A DNA stretch of 64,000 nucleotides from Helianthus annuus (taxonomy: Eukaryota > Streptophyta > Magnoliopsida > Asterales > Asteraceae). Each line of letters starts with the position of its first letter. Position 1 is the stretch's first letter. The notes under the pieces were generated by a model that saw nothing but the letters and a program-made list of their open reading frames with translations, searched no databases and was not told the DNA's origin. Both the position numbers and the translations under genes were made by a program. Shown in pieces: positions 23,554 through 35,165 of this stretch. The stretch lies in the NCBI RefSeq assembly GCF_002127325.2, contig NC_035437.2, forward strand, positions 159,385,097-159,449,096, written 5' to 3'.

Positions 23554-23867
23554 GGAGACTAGTGCTAATATCCGCGAATTTCGCAGTGTTGATAAATGAT
23601 ATGTTTCTTATTTTTAGAAATTTTTTTTACGTTTATACTGATCATAAAGAAACTGTACGTATGGACTTATAATCGAAATCTGAACTTGAAGATTAAAATA
23701 CAACAAAGTATCGTACTATAGATGTAACAAAACCGAAAACACAAGTAAATGAAGGACATACGTTTTTCTGGTTTGAAATATAAATTGAAAGCATGTTACT
23801 CTAATTCTTCTACTTGCTAGAGTTTCGTAACCAATAACCTCGAATTTGTTTTTGACCAATTAAAAAA
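23554..23867. other. Left flank of the MULE
   Basis: AT-rich, no gene seen. It ends in ATTAAAAAA, the proposed target-site duplication. Confidence 0.5.
23860..23867. repeat. Target-site duplication of the MULE, left
   Basis: TTAAAAAA, matched by TTAAAAAA at 47995-48002 beyond the opposite end. The A-run makes the match less informative than a mixed sequence would be. Confidence 0.5.
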
Positions 23868-23927
23868 GGCTCTCACTATTTGCACACCAAGGCAGGCTAT
23901 CTGCACAATTAGGGTTTACATACGTTG

Positions 23928-24202
23928 CGTATTGGTCAATACGCAGCGTATAGGGTTACCTAAATACGCTGCGTATAGGGTTACCTAAATACGCTGCGTA
24001 TTGACCAATACGCAACGTATATAAGTGGTAGGTACACGACCAGACAGTCAAACCTAGTACCATGTCAAATCAGCCTATCATAGGGTGCGTATTGATCAAT
24101 ACGCAGCGTATTGACAGACTGATTTGACCCTGATACGATGTTGTCCAGGGCACGTGAATAAAGTAATACGGTGAGTAGAGACCAATACGCTGCGTATTGA
24201 CA
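23928..24202. repeat. TACGCTGCGTATTG palindrome cluster, left end of MULE
   Basis: Repeated half-sites ATACGCTGCGTATTG and its complement form near-perfect 30-bp palindromes with centre GGTC/GACC. Similar clusters occur at 46845-47015 and 47870-47945. Confidence 0.85.
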
Positions 24203-24334
24203 TGTCAGATGAAAGTCCATATATCCCTCCATTCATATCTCTTACCCATCACCCGACAATTCAATATACTGTGCTTTCCTTTTCATCTTCTTCTTCACTA
24301 AAAAATTGTTAGTTTTTGGTTCAATCTTGTTAAA

Positions 24335-24934
24335 ATGTCATCATTTTGGAAGGATAATTATTTCGGTAATCGCTATTCTAACGACACATGGGGATCAAAT
24401 GCTGCCAATGAGGAGGAGGAGGTTGTGTCTGGAGTCCCTGTTGATCAAAAAATACAGTTGCCAGACTTGAACAAGACTCCCACTCCACCTGTTGATGAAC
24501 CAAATTACCCGGCGCATCAAGTGTGTCCAGATTACGGATACGGGTATGAATCTCCGTACGTGCAACAAAGTGGATACGGTGCTGAGAATGCACCTGTTGA
24601 TGAACCATATTACCCGACGCAGCAATCGTATGCGGGTTATGGGGTATACGGGGATGAAGGTGGATACGGAAGTTACCGTGGATACGGTGGTGAAGGTGGA
24701 TACGGGGGTGAAAGTGGTTACAGTGGATATGGGGGCTACGGTGGATACAGTGGATACGATAGATATGGGGGTGACGGTGGTTACAGTGGATACGGAGGCT
24801 ACGGTGGATACAGTGCATACGATAGATCTGGGGATGAAGGTGGATACGGTGGATACGAAGAACATGGTGGATATGGTTATGAGCCCTGTAACACATCACT
24901 TTATGAACCATCTACCCCGGGCAATCCATTTCAA
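24335..24934 (+). CDS. MULE transposase gene, exon 1 (Gly/Tyr-rich)
   Basis: 200 codons from ATG 24335. Residues 1-100 are mixed and contain two PVDEP-YP repeats. Residues 100-195 are a low-complexity array of GGYGGYSGY-type repeats with scattered Asp/Glu/Arg. Read through, the frame stops at 24955, but a donor CAA/GTAAAT at 24935 and an acceptor TTTTTTTAG ending 26285 would splice it in phase 0 to the FAR1 domain. The complete spliced model (3267 nt) then has no stop. Gly/Tyr-rich tracts are common in RNA-binding and phase-separating proteins; a role here is only inference. Alternatively this is a separate small gene and the transposase starts at ATG 26292. Confidence 0.55.
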
Positions 24935-24954
24935 GTAAATGAGGTATCACATTA

Positions 24955-25120
24955 AAATAATTATTGTTATTATTATTATAAATATAATTGTTATTATTAT
25001 TATTATTGTTAAAAATAATATAATTATAATAATTATTATTATTGTTAAAATACTATTATTATTATTATTATTATTGTTATTATTATTATTATTATTATTT
25101 AAAATTTTATTCTTTTTATA
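24955..25120. repeat. ATT/TTA trinucleotide microsatellite
   Basis: Interrupted (TTA)n, plus-strand T-rich. Further tracts lie at 26035-26120 and 26190-26276. Confidence 0.9.
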
Positions 25121-25382
25121 ATAATAATCTAGTTAGTCTAGTTAACACAAATAATTATAAGATTTAGTAAATAAACAAGTTAAGAAAGTTAAGTTAATAA
25201 ACTATTTATTTTTCTTTTCTAAATAAATAAATTAATAAAAAATATTTTAAATAAATTAGTATTGTAAATAAATAAAAGAATCATGAAATTGATTTTTAGT
25301 TAAAATGGTTAGTTTAAACCTAACTTAGTTAGTTAAATCATAGTTATATCCTAACTAGGTTAGCATTTAATACAAGGGACCA

Positions 25383-25900
25383 CTAACTGAGTTAGAAAAC
25401 TCAGTTAGTCCAGTTAAGTGCAAAAAACAATAAAAAGGGGGGGGTTCCTCTTTAAGGAACCAGCCCCTAACCGGATTCGAACTCACGACCTCTCGTACAC
25501 AAAGCAACGCACTAACCACTCGGCTGGGAATGCCACATCTGTTTATTCATGGAAACAATTACTATTTATGCTCGATTTCGCATCCTTTCTATAATTATTA
25601 TTACACTTTGGTCCCTGCAGTTTCAAATTTTACAAAAATAGTCCCTGAAGTTTCGAAAATTAACAAAAATAGTCCCTGAATTTTCGAAAATTGACAAAAA
25701 TAGTCCCTGAAGTTTTGAAAATTGACAAAAATGGTCCCTGAAGTTTCGAAAATTGACAAAAATGGTCCCTTAAGTTTCGAAAATTGACAAAAATGGTCCC
25801 TGAAGTTTCGAAAATTGACCAAAATGGTCCCTGAAGTTTTGAAATTGACAAAAACAGGCCCTGCAGTTTTGAAAATTGCCACAAATGGTCCCTGTACTGT
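25383..25900. repeat. Inner inverted repeat of MULE, left arm
   Basis: The reverse complement of 47248-47796. It includes CTAACTGAGTTAG, the tRNA-derived segment, TTTATGCTCGATTTCGCATC, and about nine tandem 30-bp units containing GGTCCCTGAAGTTTCGAAAA. In the right arm this block lies next to the terminal palindromes; here exon 1 separates them. Confidence 0.85.
25457..25535 (-). other. tRNA-derived (SINE-like) segment, left arm
   Basis: On the minus strand: a box A-like stretch GCCGAGTGGTTAGTGCG and a box B GAGTTCGAATCC 35 bases on, then a T-run near 25435. It resembles a tRNA-derived promoter and not a functional tRNA, because no anticodon arm can be assigned. The homologous copy is at 47633-47712. 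Confidence 0.6.
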
Positions 25901-26051
25901 TCAGTTAAGTATGCTAACTGAGTTAGTGTTTAAAGAAGAAATCTTTATATGAAAGTTAACCTTGTTAAACCATTCTGTTAAAATAGTTTCAATAATGACC
26001 ATATTAGTACCTGAAGTATGAGTTTCAATTATTTTATTATTATTATTATTA

Positions 26052-26097
<46 letters not shown>

Positions 26098-26235
26098 GTT
26101 ATTATTATTATTATTATTGTCTTTTTGACACAACTGGTCCCTGAAGTTTCGATAACCATATTAGTACCTGAAGTATGAGTTTCAATTATATTATTATTAT
26201 TATTATTTTTATTATTGTTATTATTATTATTATTA

Positions 26236-26270
<35 letters not shown>

Positions 26271-26285
26271 GTAACTTTTTTTTAG

Positions 26286-27770
26286 CATTTCATGTCTCTA
26301 ACTGATTTGAAGAATTGGGTACAAGAAACGGGAAAGGAGTATGGTTACGTAATTGTTACCCGCCGATCAAAAAATATTGGCGGTACTACTGGGATGGTAT
26401 GGCTTGTGTGCGACCGTAGTGGTGAACACCGTAGTAAAGCAACAGTTAGGAAAGCTGGTAGCATAAAAATCGGCTGCCCATTTTCATTACTCGCCATCCG
26501 GGACGTGACGAACGACACGTGGGAGTTAAAAGTGGACTGTGCGAACCAGAACCACGAACCTACGACGAGTCTGTTGGGCCACGCTTTTGTGCGAAGATTT
26601 ACTAAAGCCGAATACAAGCTAGTGGAGCAGCTAACTGATCAAAACATGGAACCACGTATCATATTTCAAACCCTAAGAAAGCAGTTCCCCGACAGCCTGC
26701 ACGTTCAGAAAGACGTGCAAAATGCGGTACAAAAAATTAGAGCGACAATAATGGACGGAAAGAATCCTATTCAGGCACTGGAAAGCCTGCTGCATGACCG
26801 CCGATTCATTTACGACACCCGACAAGATCCCAAAACAGATGTCGTAACAGAGATTTTCTTTGTTCATCCTTATTCAATCACTATGTGGCGTGCATTCCCG
26901 CACGTGATGTTGATCGACGCGACCTACAAAACAAACCTCTACAACATGCCATTTGTCCAGGTGGTTGTGGGTATGACGTCGACTGGGAAGTCTTTTTGTA
27001 TCGCACATGCCGTTATTTGTAAAGAACGAAGGGGTAACTACGTGTGGGTGCTTGAGCGGATCAAGTCAATATTGCATGAATGTATGATGTCGCGTGTGAT
27101 AGTCACGGATAGGGAGCTTGCCCTAATAAACGCGTGTTCTAAAGTATTCCCGAACGCAAAAAGGCTTCTATGCCACTTTCACATCCAACAAAATATAGCT
27201 AGAAAGTGCAAGTCAGGGTTCGATAAAGAAGATTGGGGGAAATTTATGTCGTACTGGCGGACATTGTGCGAATCTTCATCAGAGCCCATGTACAAGTACA
27301 ACTTGGAGAAAATGTATAACCGACTCGTGGTTGCCAACCGAGAAAGTAAGTGTTCCTTCAACAAACGACTCACCCAATCTATTATATTTCACACACGCTT
27401 TTACATTTCATTATTTTATTTTTACAGGTGTCTATGATTACGTCTACGAAAACTGGCTCAAAGACTATAAAGAAATGTTCGTTTATGCGTGGACCGATAA
27501 GTGTCGCAACTTTGGTCAGCGCACCACCAACAGAGTTGAGAGCCAGCACGCAAATTTAAAAAGATACATTACGCGCGGGAGTTCATTGGAGGGAATAGCA
27601 AGATGCATCATTGATATAGTTGAAACTCAGTACGATGAAATACAAAAAAGTTTCACTGAGAGCATCGAAAAAACGATGAACCACCACAGACACCGAATGT
27701 TGGACAACCTACGTGGAAAGGTTTCCCATGAAGCACTTGATTTGCTGGAAAAAGAGCTACTGAGGAAGAC
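26286..27770 (+). CDS. MULE transposase gene, exons 2-3 (FAR1 finger and DDE core), interrupted
   Basis: Exon 2 (26286-27345) and exon 3 (from 27428) are joined by an 82-bp GTAAG...ACAG intron. Numbering follows the 1088-aa model. A FAR1/WRKY-GCM1 zinc finger spans about 205-292, with CDRSGEHR, GCPFSLL and NQNHEP. The MULE DDE core has Asp411 in LIDATYK, Asp475 in VTDRELAL, the CHFH motif at 496-499 and Glu591 in TNRVESQHA. All catalytic residues are present. The coding sequence is cut at codon Thr668 by the Tekay element; the 5-bp duplication AAGAC shows that the original frame continued directly at 37563. FAR1-type MULE proteins bind inverted-repeat ends and excise the element. Confidence 0.88.
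27766..27770. repeat. Target-site duplication of Tekay element, left
   Basis: AAGAC, identical to 37558-37562 on the far side of the element. Confidence 0.95.
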
Positions 27771-28030
27771 TGTGACACTCGAGGTTTTTCCGAACGATCA
27801 CCTTGTAATATTTTGTGTATATATATATATTAGTAAATGAAAACGTGATTTTTACTTGATATGTGACGTATGTATGTATTATATATGTAAATATGAGAGC
27901 CGAAACCACGACCCGAGACCATGACTCGCAACCGGGCGGTTGCGAGTGGGTCACTCGGTTGCGAGTGGGCCTTTGGGCCGTAACCGGTTTGGGTCGAAAC
28001 CCCCAAGCCCAACCCGAAACACCCTATGAA

Positions 28031-28037
28031 TATATAT
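28031..28037 (+). promoter_or_regulatory. TATA-like element in 5' LTR
   Basis: GAATATATATCCC, about 260 bases into the LTR. It is duplicated at 35426-35432 in the 3' LTR. Confidence 0.5.
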
Positions 28038-28776
28038 CCCACCTCCTCCTCATTTCCTTCATTTGTTACACCAAACAAACACACACCTCTTCTATTTTCT
28101 CTCAACTAAAAACCCCAAGCCAACAACATCCAAACTCTTCCAAACTCTCGGTTCAAGCAAGGATATCGGACAAGGACTCGGTCAAGACCATCATTCGGAC
28201 ACTCCATCTTCTCGGTTCTCTTTTCTTTGTTTTCGGCTCCTCCTTTCATAACCGGTTAGTGTTATCTTTGTGTATCTTTTGTGTATAAGATTTATGTGGG
28301 TTAAATGAACTAGAAATATTATGCTTGGTTAGAAATACTATGCATGATTTTTAGGAAGATTGTGAAGTTTTGACTATGTGTGTTAAACCCTATGTATGAT
28401 ACTTGCTAACATGCTTAAATGGTTATGGAATAATGGTTTAAGGATGTTTAGGGCCAACCGAGTTATGTTAATGCCACTAAGTGTATGTTTTACTTGTTCT
28501 TGCATATTAATCTTGTTAGAAATAGGTGATTTTCGGTCCAAAAATGTGTGATTATGTTAACATGAAAACCCTAGGAAAAACTATGAACTTGATGAACTTG
28601 TTGAAGATAGTTTGAAGATTTTAAAATGGTAATGTTTGATCTATTGTTGTATATGGTCAAATTAGGAAAAGTGTTTGTAGAAACCTTATTGGCTGTTTCC
28701 AAATATGGGTCTGATTTCATATGTACAATTTGGACTGTCTTTTCTGCATCATCACGTGTATATGAAAGTGACAGAT

Positions 28777-29035
28777 TACGACTCGCAACGACAGCATTCC
28801 GACTCGCAACGACAGCATTCCGACTCGCAACGACGGCATTACGACTCGAAACCACACGGTTGCGACTCGCAACCAAAGCATGACAAGTCGAAACCACGAG
28901 ATTTCGACTCGAGACTACGACGGTTGCGACTCGCAACCAACACGTGACAACTCGAGACCACGATTGCGACTCGCAACCATAACGAGACAAGCCGAGACCA
29001 CCTGGTTGCGACTCGAGACAAGCTGGTTGCGAGTG
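28777..29035. repeat. GACTCGCAACC palindrome cluster in Tekay LTR
   Basis: Three tandem 18-bp units (GACTCGCAACGACAGCAT-like) are followed by palindromic GGTTGCGACTCGCAACC and variants. The cluster is repeated at 36172-36430 in the other LTR. Confidence 0.85.
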
Positions 29036-30165
29036 GGCTGTCCATTTTGGTTATTGGGCCATTCTGTGTTAACTTGGACTATCTGTTAAATGGACTATGT
29101 GATGCGGTTGACTGTTTAATTGTTTAGGCCGGCCCAATAACCCAATGACTGTTTACTTATATGCTTGATACGTGCCTATATGTGTTTTACGTGAATGATT
29201 GTGCACCGAACCTGACCTATACCGGTAACCATGTTAGGACGTGGTGACCAACGTGATTGACAAGTAACCTAAACCTACCGAGCAACCCAAGGTGAGTTCA
29301 CAACTTAAAAGCATGCGTCCCGGTGGTTTGGGACACGAGACTAACAACCCTATCCCCTGGTAAAAAGGGGATACCATTTACATACCTTCCCTAGTTATTG
29401 GGAACAAAACCTACTTTTTCTTCCCGGGTATTGGGAAACCTTTTGGTTAATTACTGTTTATACGGATTGCAACTAACGGCACTAAACGAAACTCTATCAC
29501 TCAAGTCCCTACTACAAATACCGATTAGTCGCCGGGTTAGGCGAACGGGTTATTAGTTGATAGCGCTATTTAGGTGTTTACCAGCCTCACACCGTGCCCT
29601 GGTTTGGGACGGGCGTGAACTAATGTACTCAGATATTCGTCAATGATGATAGAACATTGACATCGGGGCATCCTGCGGATACGCAACGGTTACCTAGTGT
29701 TCGGTATTGGAAAAACAGTTTAGTCGCTAACTTTTGGGGTAGCTCCCCAGGGCATGTATAAACGGATAAATTAACCGGCGAAACAAAGTTTTTGGTAATT
29801 AAAACTGGACAACTAGTGAACTCACTCAGCATTATTGTTGACCCCTTACTGCATGCTTTGCAGGTAACCAGTGACGAAGGAGCTTGCAGCTTGGGAACGT
29901 GTAGTGTCTGTTCACCCCTGTGTTGGGTGTTACCTCATTTTGAATCATGAACTTGTTTTAAACTACCTTACTTATGCTTCCGCTACTTAGTACTGTTTTG
30001 AACCAAAACTTTAAACTCTGAACTTAATATTTGATAAGCTTACGAATAGTAAGTATTACTTTTGTTATCAACTAAAGTATTCAGTATAATTGGTGGCTGG
30101 ATCCTGGTCGGTCACGCCCCCGAAGCGGGTGTTATCCGCAGGTGGATTTTGGGGGTGTGACAGAT

Positions 30166-30178
30166 TGGTATCAGAGCC
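30166..30178 (+). promoter_or_regulatory. Primer-binding site (initiator Met tRNA)
   Basis: TGGTATCAGAGCC starts 3 bases after the LTR end. It is the usual iMet complement of chromoviruses. Confidence 0.95.
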
Positions 30179-30447
30179 ATTGGTTATAGTGAACTTGGTT
30201 TTAAAAAAAAGGGGAAAATCTTTTTGGAGAAAAACCAGACTATAACCCGTGACTCGTAACGACACTACACTCCAAGTGCAAGGCTCGACACATTTGACCT
30301 CATAGCTCGGACCAGTGTTTACTTGTTTGCTTTATGTTTCCCGTTATGATATACGTACTAGTGTGCCTAAACTAGATAGATACACCTCTCTCTTCTATCT
30401 CATTCTCGCTACACTACGACATCACACTCATACTGTGTTTTCTGGTT

Positions 30448-33400
30448 ATGAAGACAATGAGTGGACGCGGAAGAGGAAACATTAACATGACGCAGGCTCA
30501 GTTCACTAACCTGCTCAACACAGTGGCTGCGGCTTTTGCAGCCCACCCCATAGGTAAGCTCGTTGCTTTAGGATGTATAGATCCTACCGCCACATCGACT
30601 TTTCGCCTCTAAACCTATACGCTTCGCTTCTCACGAACAGGTCAGCATGCACCGGCGCAACCACCAGTGTGTACTTTCAAAACTTTCATGGATTGCAAGC
30701 CTCTCCCTTTCAACGGCACTGAGGGTGCCATAGGTCTTCTGCATTGGATTGAGAAAATTGAAGCTGTTTTTGCCGTTTGCGAGTGTCCTCCTGCAAATTG
30801 GGTGAAATTTGCTACTGCTACGCTTGAAGGAAGCGCGCTTTCTTGGTGGAAGGCGCAGATTCAGATGTTTGGGTTGGAAACTGCTAATGCTACGGCATGG
30901 GAGGATTTCAAGGATATGATTAAGGATGAATACTGTCACCGGGATGACATCCATAAGCTTGAGAACGAGTACTATGAGCTCAAGATGGTTGGGTCAGAGA
31001 TTGAAACCTACACCAAGTTGTCCAATGACTATGCTGCTCTCTGCCCGAACATGTCCCGACCTATGTACCGAAGGATCGAACTGTATATCAAAGGTTTGGC
31101 TCCAGAGATTCGAAGCCATGTCACTTCAGCCAACCACACTACCATTCAGCCGATTGTTCGACTTGCTCACAAACTCACTGATCAAGCCGTAGAAGAGGGC
31201 CGGTTGCCCAAAAGGATCAGTGCTACTGTCGGAACTTCTAGTGACAGCAAGCGTAAGTGGGAAGGAAGTCAAAGCAAGGATGCTAACCCCACTCAGGCCC
31301 CAGCACAGCAAAGGAAAACCGAAAACAACAAGGGCGCTCAACAACAGGGTGGCTATCGTGGAAACCACCCCAAGTGCAACAAGTGCAATCGACATCACAG
31401 CGGGCAGTGTGTGAAGGGTCAGTGTCAGCGATGTAACAAAATGGGGCATGAGGCCAAGGATTGCAGAAGTCAGTTCCCAGCTAGACAGAACCAGCAGCAA
31501 CCCCAACAGCAACAGCAGCAGGGAAACAACCGGGCATGTTTTAAGTGTGGAGCTGAGGGGCACTTTAAGAAGGATTGCCCTGAACTGAATCAGAATCGCA
31601 ACAATAATCAGGGAGCTGGGAACAACAACCAGAACAACAATGCTGGGAATGGTGCTAGAGGAAGGGCTTTCGTGATTGGAGCTGGTGAAGCAAGGAATGA
31701 CCCCAATGTCGTGACGGGTAAGTTCCTACTCGATGATCGTTATGTTTCTGTGTTATTTGATTCCGGTGCCGATGCTAGTTATGTATCCCTACGTATTAGT
31801 AAGAAGCTTAAGCGTCCGCTTTCGTTACTAAGTTCTCCTCATATCGTCGAGTTAGCTAATGGTAGAAACATCGAGGCCTCACATGTTGTCAAAGGCTGCA
31901 AACTAGAGTTGTCTGGTCAGACATTTAGTATCGATCTTTTCCCTGTTACTCTTGGAAGCTTCGACGTCGTTATTGGTATGGATTGGTTATCCAAGCATCG
32001 CGCTGAGATCCTCTGTCAAGAGAAAGCAGTTCGTATTCCTCGCCGTTCTGGCAAACCCCTCATTGTACAAGGTGGCAAGGGTGGAGAAATCTCCGGCATT
32101 ATCTCGTTCTTGAAGGCCCAGAAGTGTTTACGGAAAGGGCACACCGCTATCTTGGCACTTGTTACCAACACGCAGGAAAAGGAAAAGAGGATTGAAGACT
32201 TTCCAGTAGTATGCGACTATCCCGAGGTATTTCCTGAGGAATTACCTGGACTCCCTCCCCATCGTCAGGTCGAATTCCAAATCGAGCTAGCTCCCGGAGC
32301 AGCGCCTATAGCTCGTGCACCTTATCGACTAGCCCCCGCAGAATTGAAGGAACTCTCTATTCAACTACAGGAACTTTTGGATAAAGGATTTATCCGTCCT
32401 AGCTCATCACCCTGGGGAGCACCGGTACTCTTTGTTAAGAAGAAGGATGGCACGTTCCGAATGTGCATAGACTATCGTGAGTTGAACAAGGTTACCATCA
32501 AGAATCGTTACCCTCTCCCGCGAATCGACGATTTGTTTGATCAACTGCAAGGATCGAGCTACTATTCTAAGATTGACCTGCGATCAGGCTACCATCAGTT
32601 AAGGGTCCGTAACGAAGACATCTCCAAAACTGCATTCAGAACTCGTTATGGTCATTATGAATTCCTCGTTATGCCCTTTGGAATGACCAACGCCCCTGCA
32701 GTGTTCATGGATCTCATGAACCGGGTATGCAAACCCTACCTCGACAAATTTGTGATCGTGTTTATAGACGACATCTTGATCTACTCGAAAAGTCAGGAAG
32801 AGCATGAACAGCACCTACGCCTTATCCTCGAACTCCTTCGCAACGAGCAACTGTATGCCAAGTTCTCGAAATGCGACTTCTGGCTTCGAGAAGTCCATTT
32901 CCTTGGGCACGTGGTTAACAAGGACGGAATCCACGTCGACCCAGCTAAGATCGACTCTATAAAGAATTGGCCTACCCCTAAAACTCCCACTGAAGTTCGC
33001 CAATTCTTGGGATTGGCAGGTTACTACCGCAGATTTATTCAGGGATTCTCTAAGATTGCACAACCTCTCACGACACTCACTCAGAAAGGCGTCACCTACA
33101 AGTGGAATGAAGCACAGGAATCTGCTTTTCAGAGGCTTAAGGATAACCTCTGCAGTGCTCCAATTCTCTCGTTACCTGAAGGAACGGACGACCTTGTGGT
33201 TTACTGTGATGCGTCTATTCATGGGCTCGGTTGCGTGTTGATGCAACGCGAGAAAGTCATTGCTTACGCATCCCGACAACTTAAGACACATGAAAGGAAC
33301 TACACAACACACGACTTGGAGCTAGGAGCAGTGATATTTGCGCTTAAGATATGGAGACATTACCTGTACGGTACCAAGTGCACCATTTACACCGATCACA

Positions 33401-35073
33401 GGAGTCTCGAGCATATCTTTAAGCAGAAGGAATTAAACATGCGACAACGCCGGTGGGTTGAACTTTTGAATGATTATGAATGCGCCATCAAGTATCATCC
33501 GGGCAAGGCCAATGTTGTGGCAGACGCCCTCAGCCGGAAAGACACTGTACCAAAGCGCGTGCGAGCATTACAACTTACCATCCAGTCTAGTCTCCCTACC
33601 CAGATCCGAAATGCTCAGATTGAAGCTCTGAAACCGGAAAACATCAGGGCTGAGTCCCTGCGAGGATCGAGACAGCAACTAGAACAGAAAGAAGACGGCG
33701 CCTACTATGTGGCAGGGCGCATTTGGGTCCCACTTTACGGAGATCTACGAGAGCTTGTGATGGACGAAGCCCATAAGTCCCGTTATTCAGTACATCCTGG
33801 TGCAGATAAGATGTACCACGACTTAAGAACCACTTACTGGTGGCCTGGCATGAAAGCCCACATAGCAGCCTACGTTGGCAAATGTTTGACCTGCGCAAGA
33901 GTCAAGATCGAGTATCAGAAACCAGCAGGCCTACTACAGCAACCCGAAATCCCGAAATGGAAATGGGAACAGATTTCCATGGATTTTGTTACAGGGCTAC
34001 CTAGATCTCAACGCGGGAATGATACTATTTGGGTGATAGTAGATCGTTTGACTAAGTCTGCACACTTTCTGGCCATTAAGGAAACAGACAAGTTTTCTAC
34101 CTTGGCAGAAATCTATTTGAAGGAAGTAGTCTCCAGGCACGGGGTGCCAACTTCTATTATTTCCGATCGAGACGCTCGTTTTACTTCCGAATTGTGGCAA
34201 GCTATGCACAAATCCTTTGGCTCACGTTTGGACATGAGCACCGCTTATCATCCGCAAACGGATGGGCAGTCTGAACGCACCATCCAAACCCTGGAAGACA
34301 TGCTTAGAGCATGTGTGATCGATTTTGGCAAGAACTGGGAGAAGCATCTACCGTTGGTGGAATTCTCCTACAACAACAGCTACCACACTAGTATTCAGGC
34401 GGCACCTTTTGAGGCATTGTACGGTCGTAAATGCCGATCACCTCTTTGCTGGGCGGAAATAGGTGACAGTCAACTCACAGGCCCAGAACTAGTGGTAGAT
34501 ACAACGGAAAAGATTTCCCAGATCAGGCAACGCATGGCGGCAGCTCGTGACCGTCAGAAAAGCTACGCTGACAAGCGTAAGAGACCGTTAGAATTCCAGG
34601 TCGGGGACCGGGTTCTACTTAAAGTCTCACCCTGGAAGGGTGTGGTTCGTTTCGGTAAACGAGGCAAACTGAATCCACGGTATGTTGGACCATTCGAAAT
34701 TACCGAGAAAATCGGTAAGGTTGCTTATAGATTGAACCTGCCTGCAGAGCTGAGTGCAGTGCACAACGTCTTTCATGTATCTAACCTGAAGAAGTGTTTG
34801 TCGGATGAAACACTTGTAATTCCTTTTAAGGAACTGACGATTGATGAACAGCTACATTTTACTGAGGAACCGATTGAGATCATGGATCGAGAGATCAAAA
34901 CCCTCAAACGTAGCCAGATACCCCTTGTACGAGTTCGTTGGAACTCACGGCGCGGCCCAGAGTTTACCTGGGAGCGGGAGGACCAGATGAAGTCCAAGTA
35001 TCCCCAGTTATTCCCAAACGAAAACCCCAGCACTGAAGCTACAGCCGAATTTCGGGACGAAATTCCAAACTAA
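30448..35073 (+). CDS. Tekay gag-pol polyprotein with chromodomain
   Basis: An intact frame of 1468 codons (30667-35073, opening with a GTG) can be extended to ATG 30448 by removing an 87-bp intron (GTAAGC 30554 to AACAG 30640). This adds 44 residues, including the basic MSGRGRG. Residues are counted from 30667. Gag is about 10-180. CCHC knuckles lie at 253-266 ([14 protein letters not shown]) and 291-304 ([14 protein letters not shown]). Protease DSGAD is at 365-369 and the RT motif FIDDIL at 699-704. RNase H has [10 protein letters not shown]. The integrase has an HHCC domain, [16 protein letters not shown] and the Glu in DGQSERT. The C-terminal chromodomain ([17 protein letters not shown]) may guide integration to silent chromatin. 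Confidence 0.95.
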
Positions 35074-35165
35074 CGGGGGGATGATGTGACACCCCGTTGA
35101 AACACGCTAGCTTGGCAGTGGCTGCTTCAACTTTCGGGACGAAAGTTCTTAAAACTTGGGGATAA
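35047..35165 (+). promoter_or_regulatory. Polypurine tract, with a duplicated relic upstream
   Basis: The working tract is AAAACTTGGGGATAA at 35151-35165, directly before the 3' LTR. About 80 bp upstream a second set occurs: TTTCGGGACGAAATTCC, then ACGGGGGGATGA (35073-35084), then TGTGACACCCCG, an LTR-start look-alike at 35085. The later set repeats CTTTCGGGACGAAAG, tract, TGTGACACTCG. It reads as a tandem duplication of the tract and LTR start. Confidence 0.75.

Larger units (their letters stand above)
24935..26285 (+). other. Predicted intron 1 of the MULE transposase gene
   Basis: 1351 bp, AT-rich, holding ATT microsatellites (24955-25100, 26035-26120, 26190-26276), an inner inverted-repeat arm, a tRNA-derived segment and a 30-bp tandem array. 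A unit of about 165 bp containing TTAGTACCTGAAGTATGAG is duplicated at 25985 and 26150. No gene is seen. Confidence 0.55.
27771..30162 (+). repeat. 5' LTR of Tekay element
   Basis: 2392 bp. A TATA-like TATATAT at 28031-28037 is followed by pyrimidine-rich sequence suggesting a transcription start near 28.06 kb. A cluster of ACTCGCAAC/GGTTGCGACTCGCAACC motifs lies at 28777-29035, and two GGTTGCGAGTGGG units precede the TATA-like site. The short frames within are incidental. Confidence 0.95.

Noticed and set aside
24378..24938. His- and Val/Thr-rich frames overlapping the Gly/Tyr-rich exon
   Set aside because: Shadow frames of a low-complexity repeat. The plus frame from 24335 has a start, an acidic N-terminus and a fitting splice site.
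28571..29089. Several frames on both strands in the Tekay LTR
   Set aside because: Produced by the ACTCGCAAC repeats; they lie inside an LTR and are copied exactly in the other LTR.
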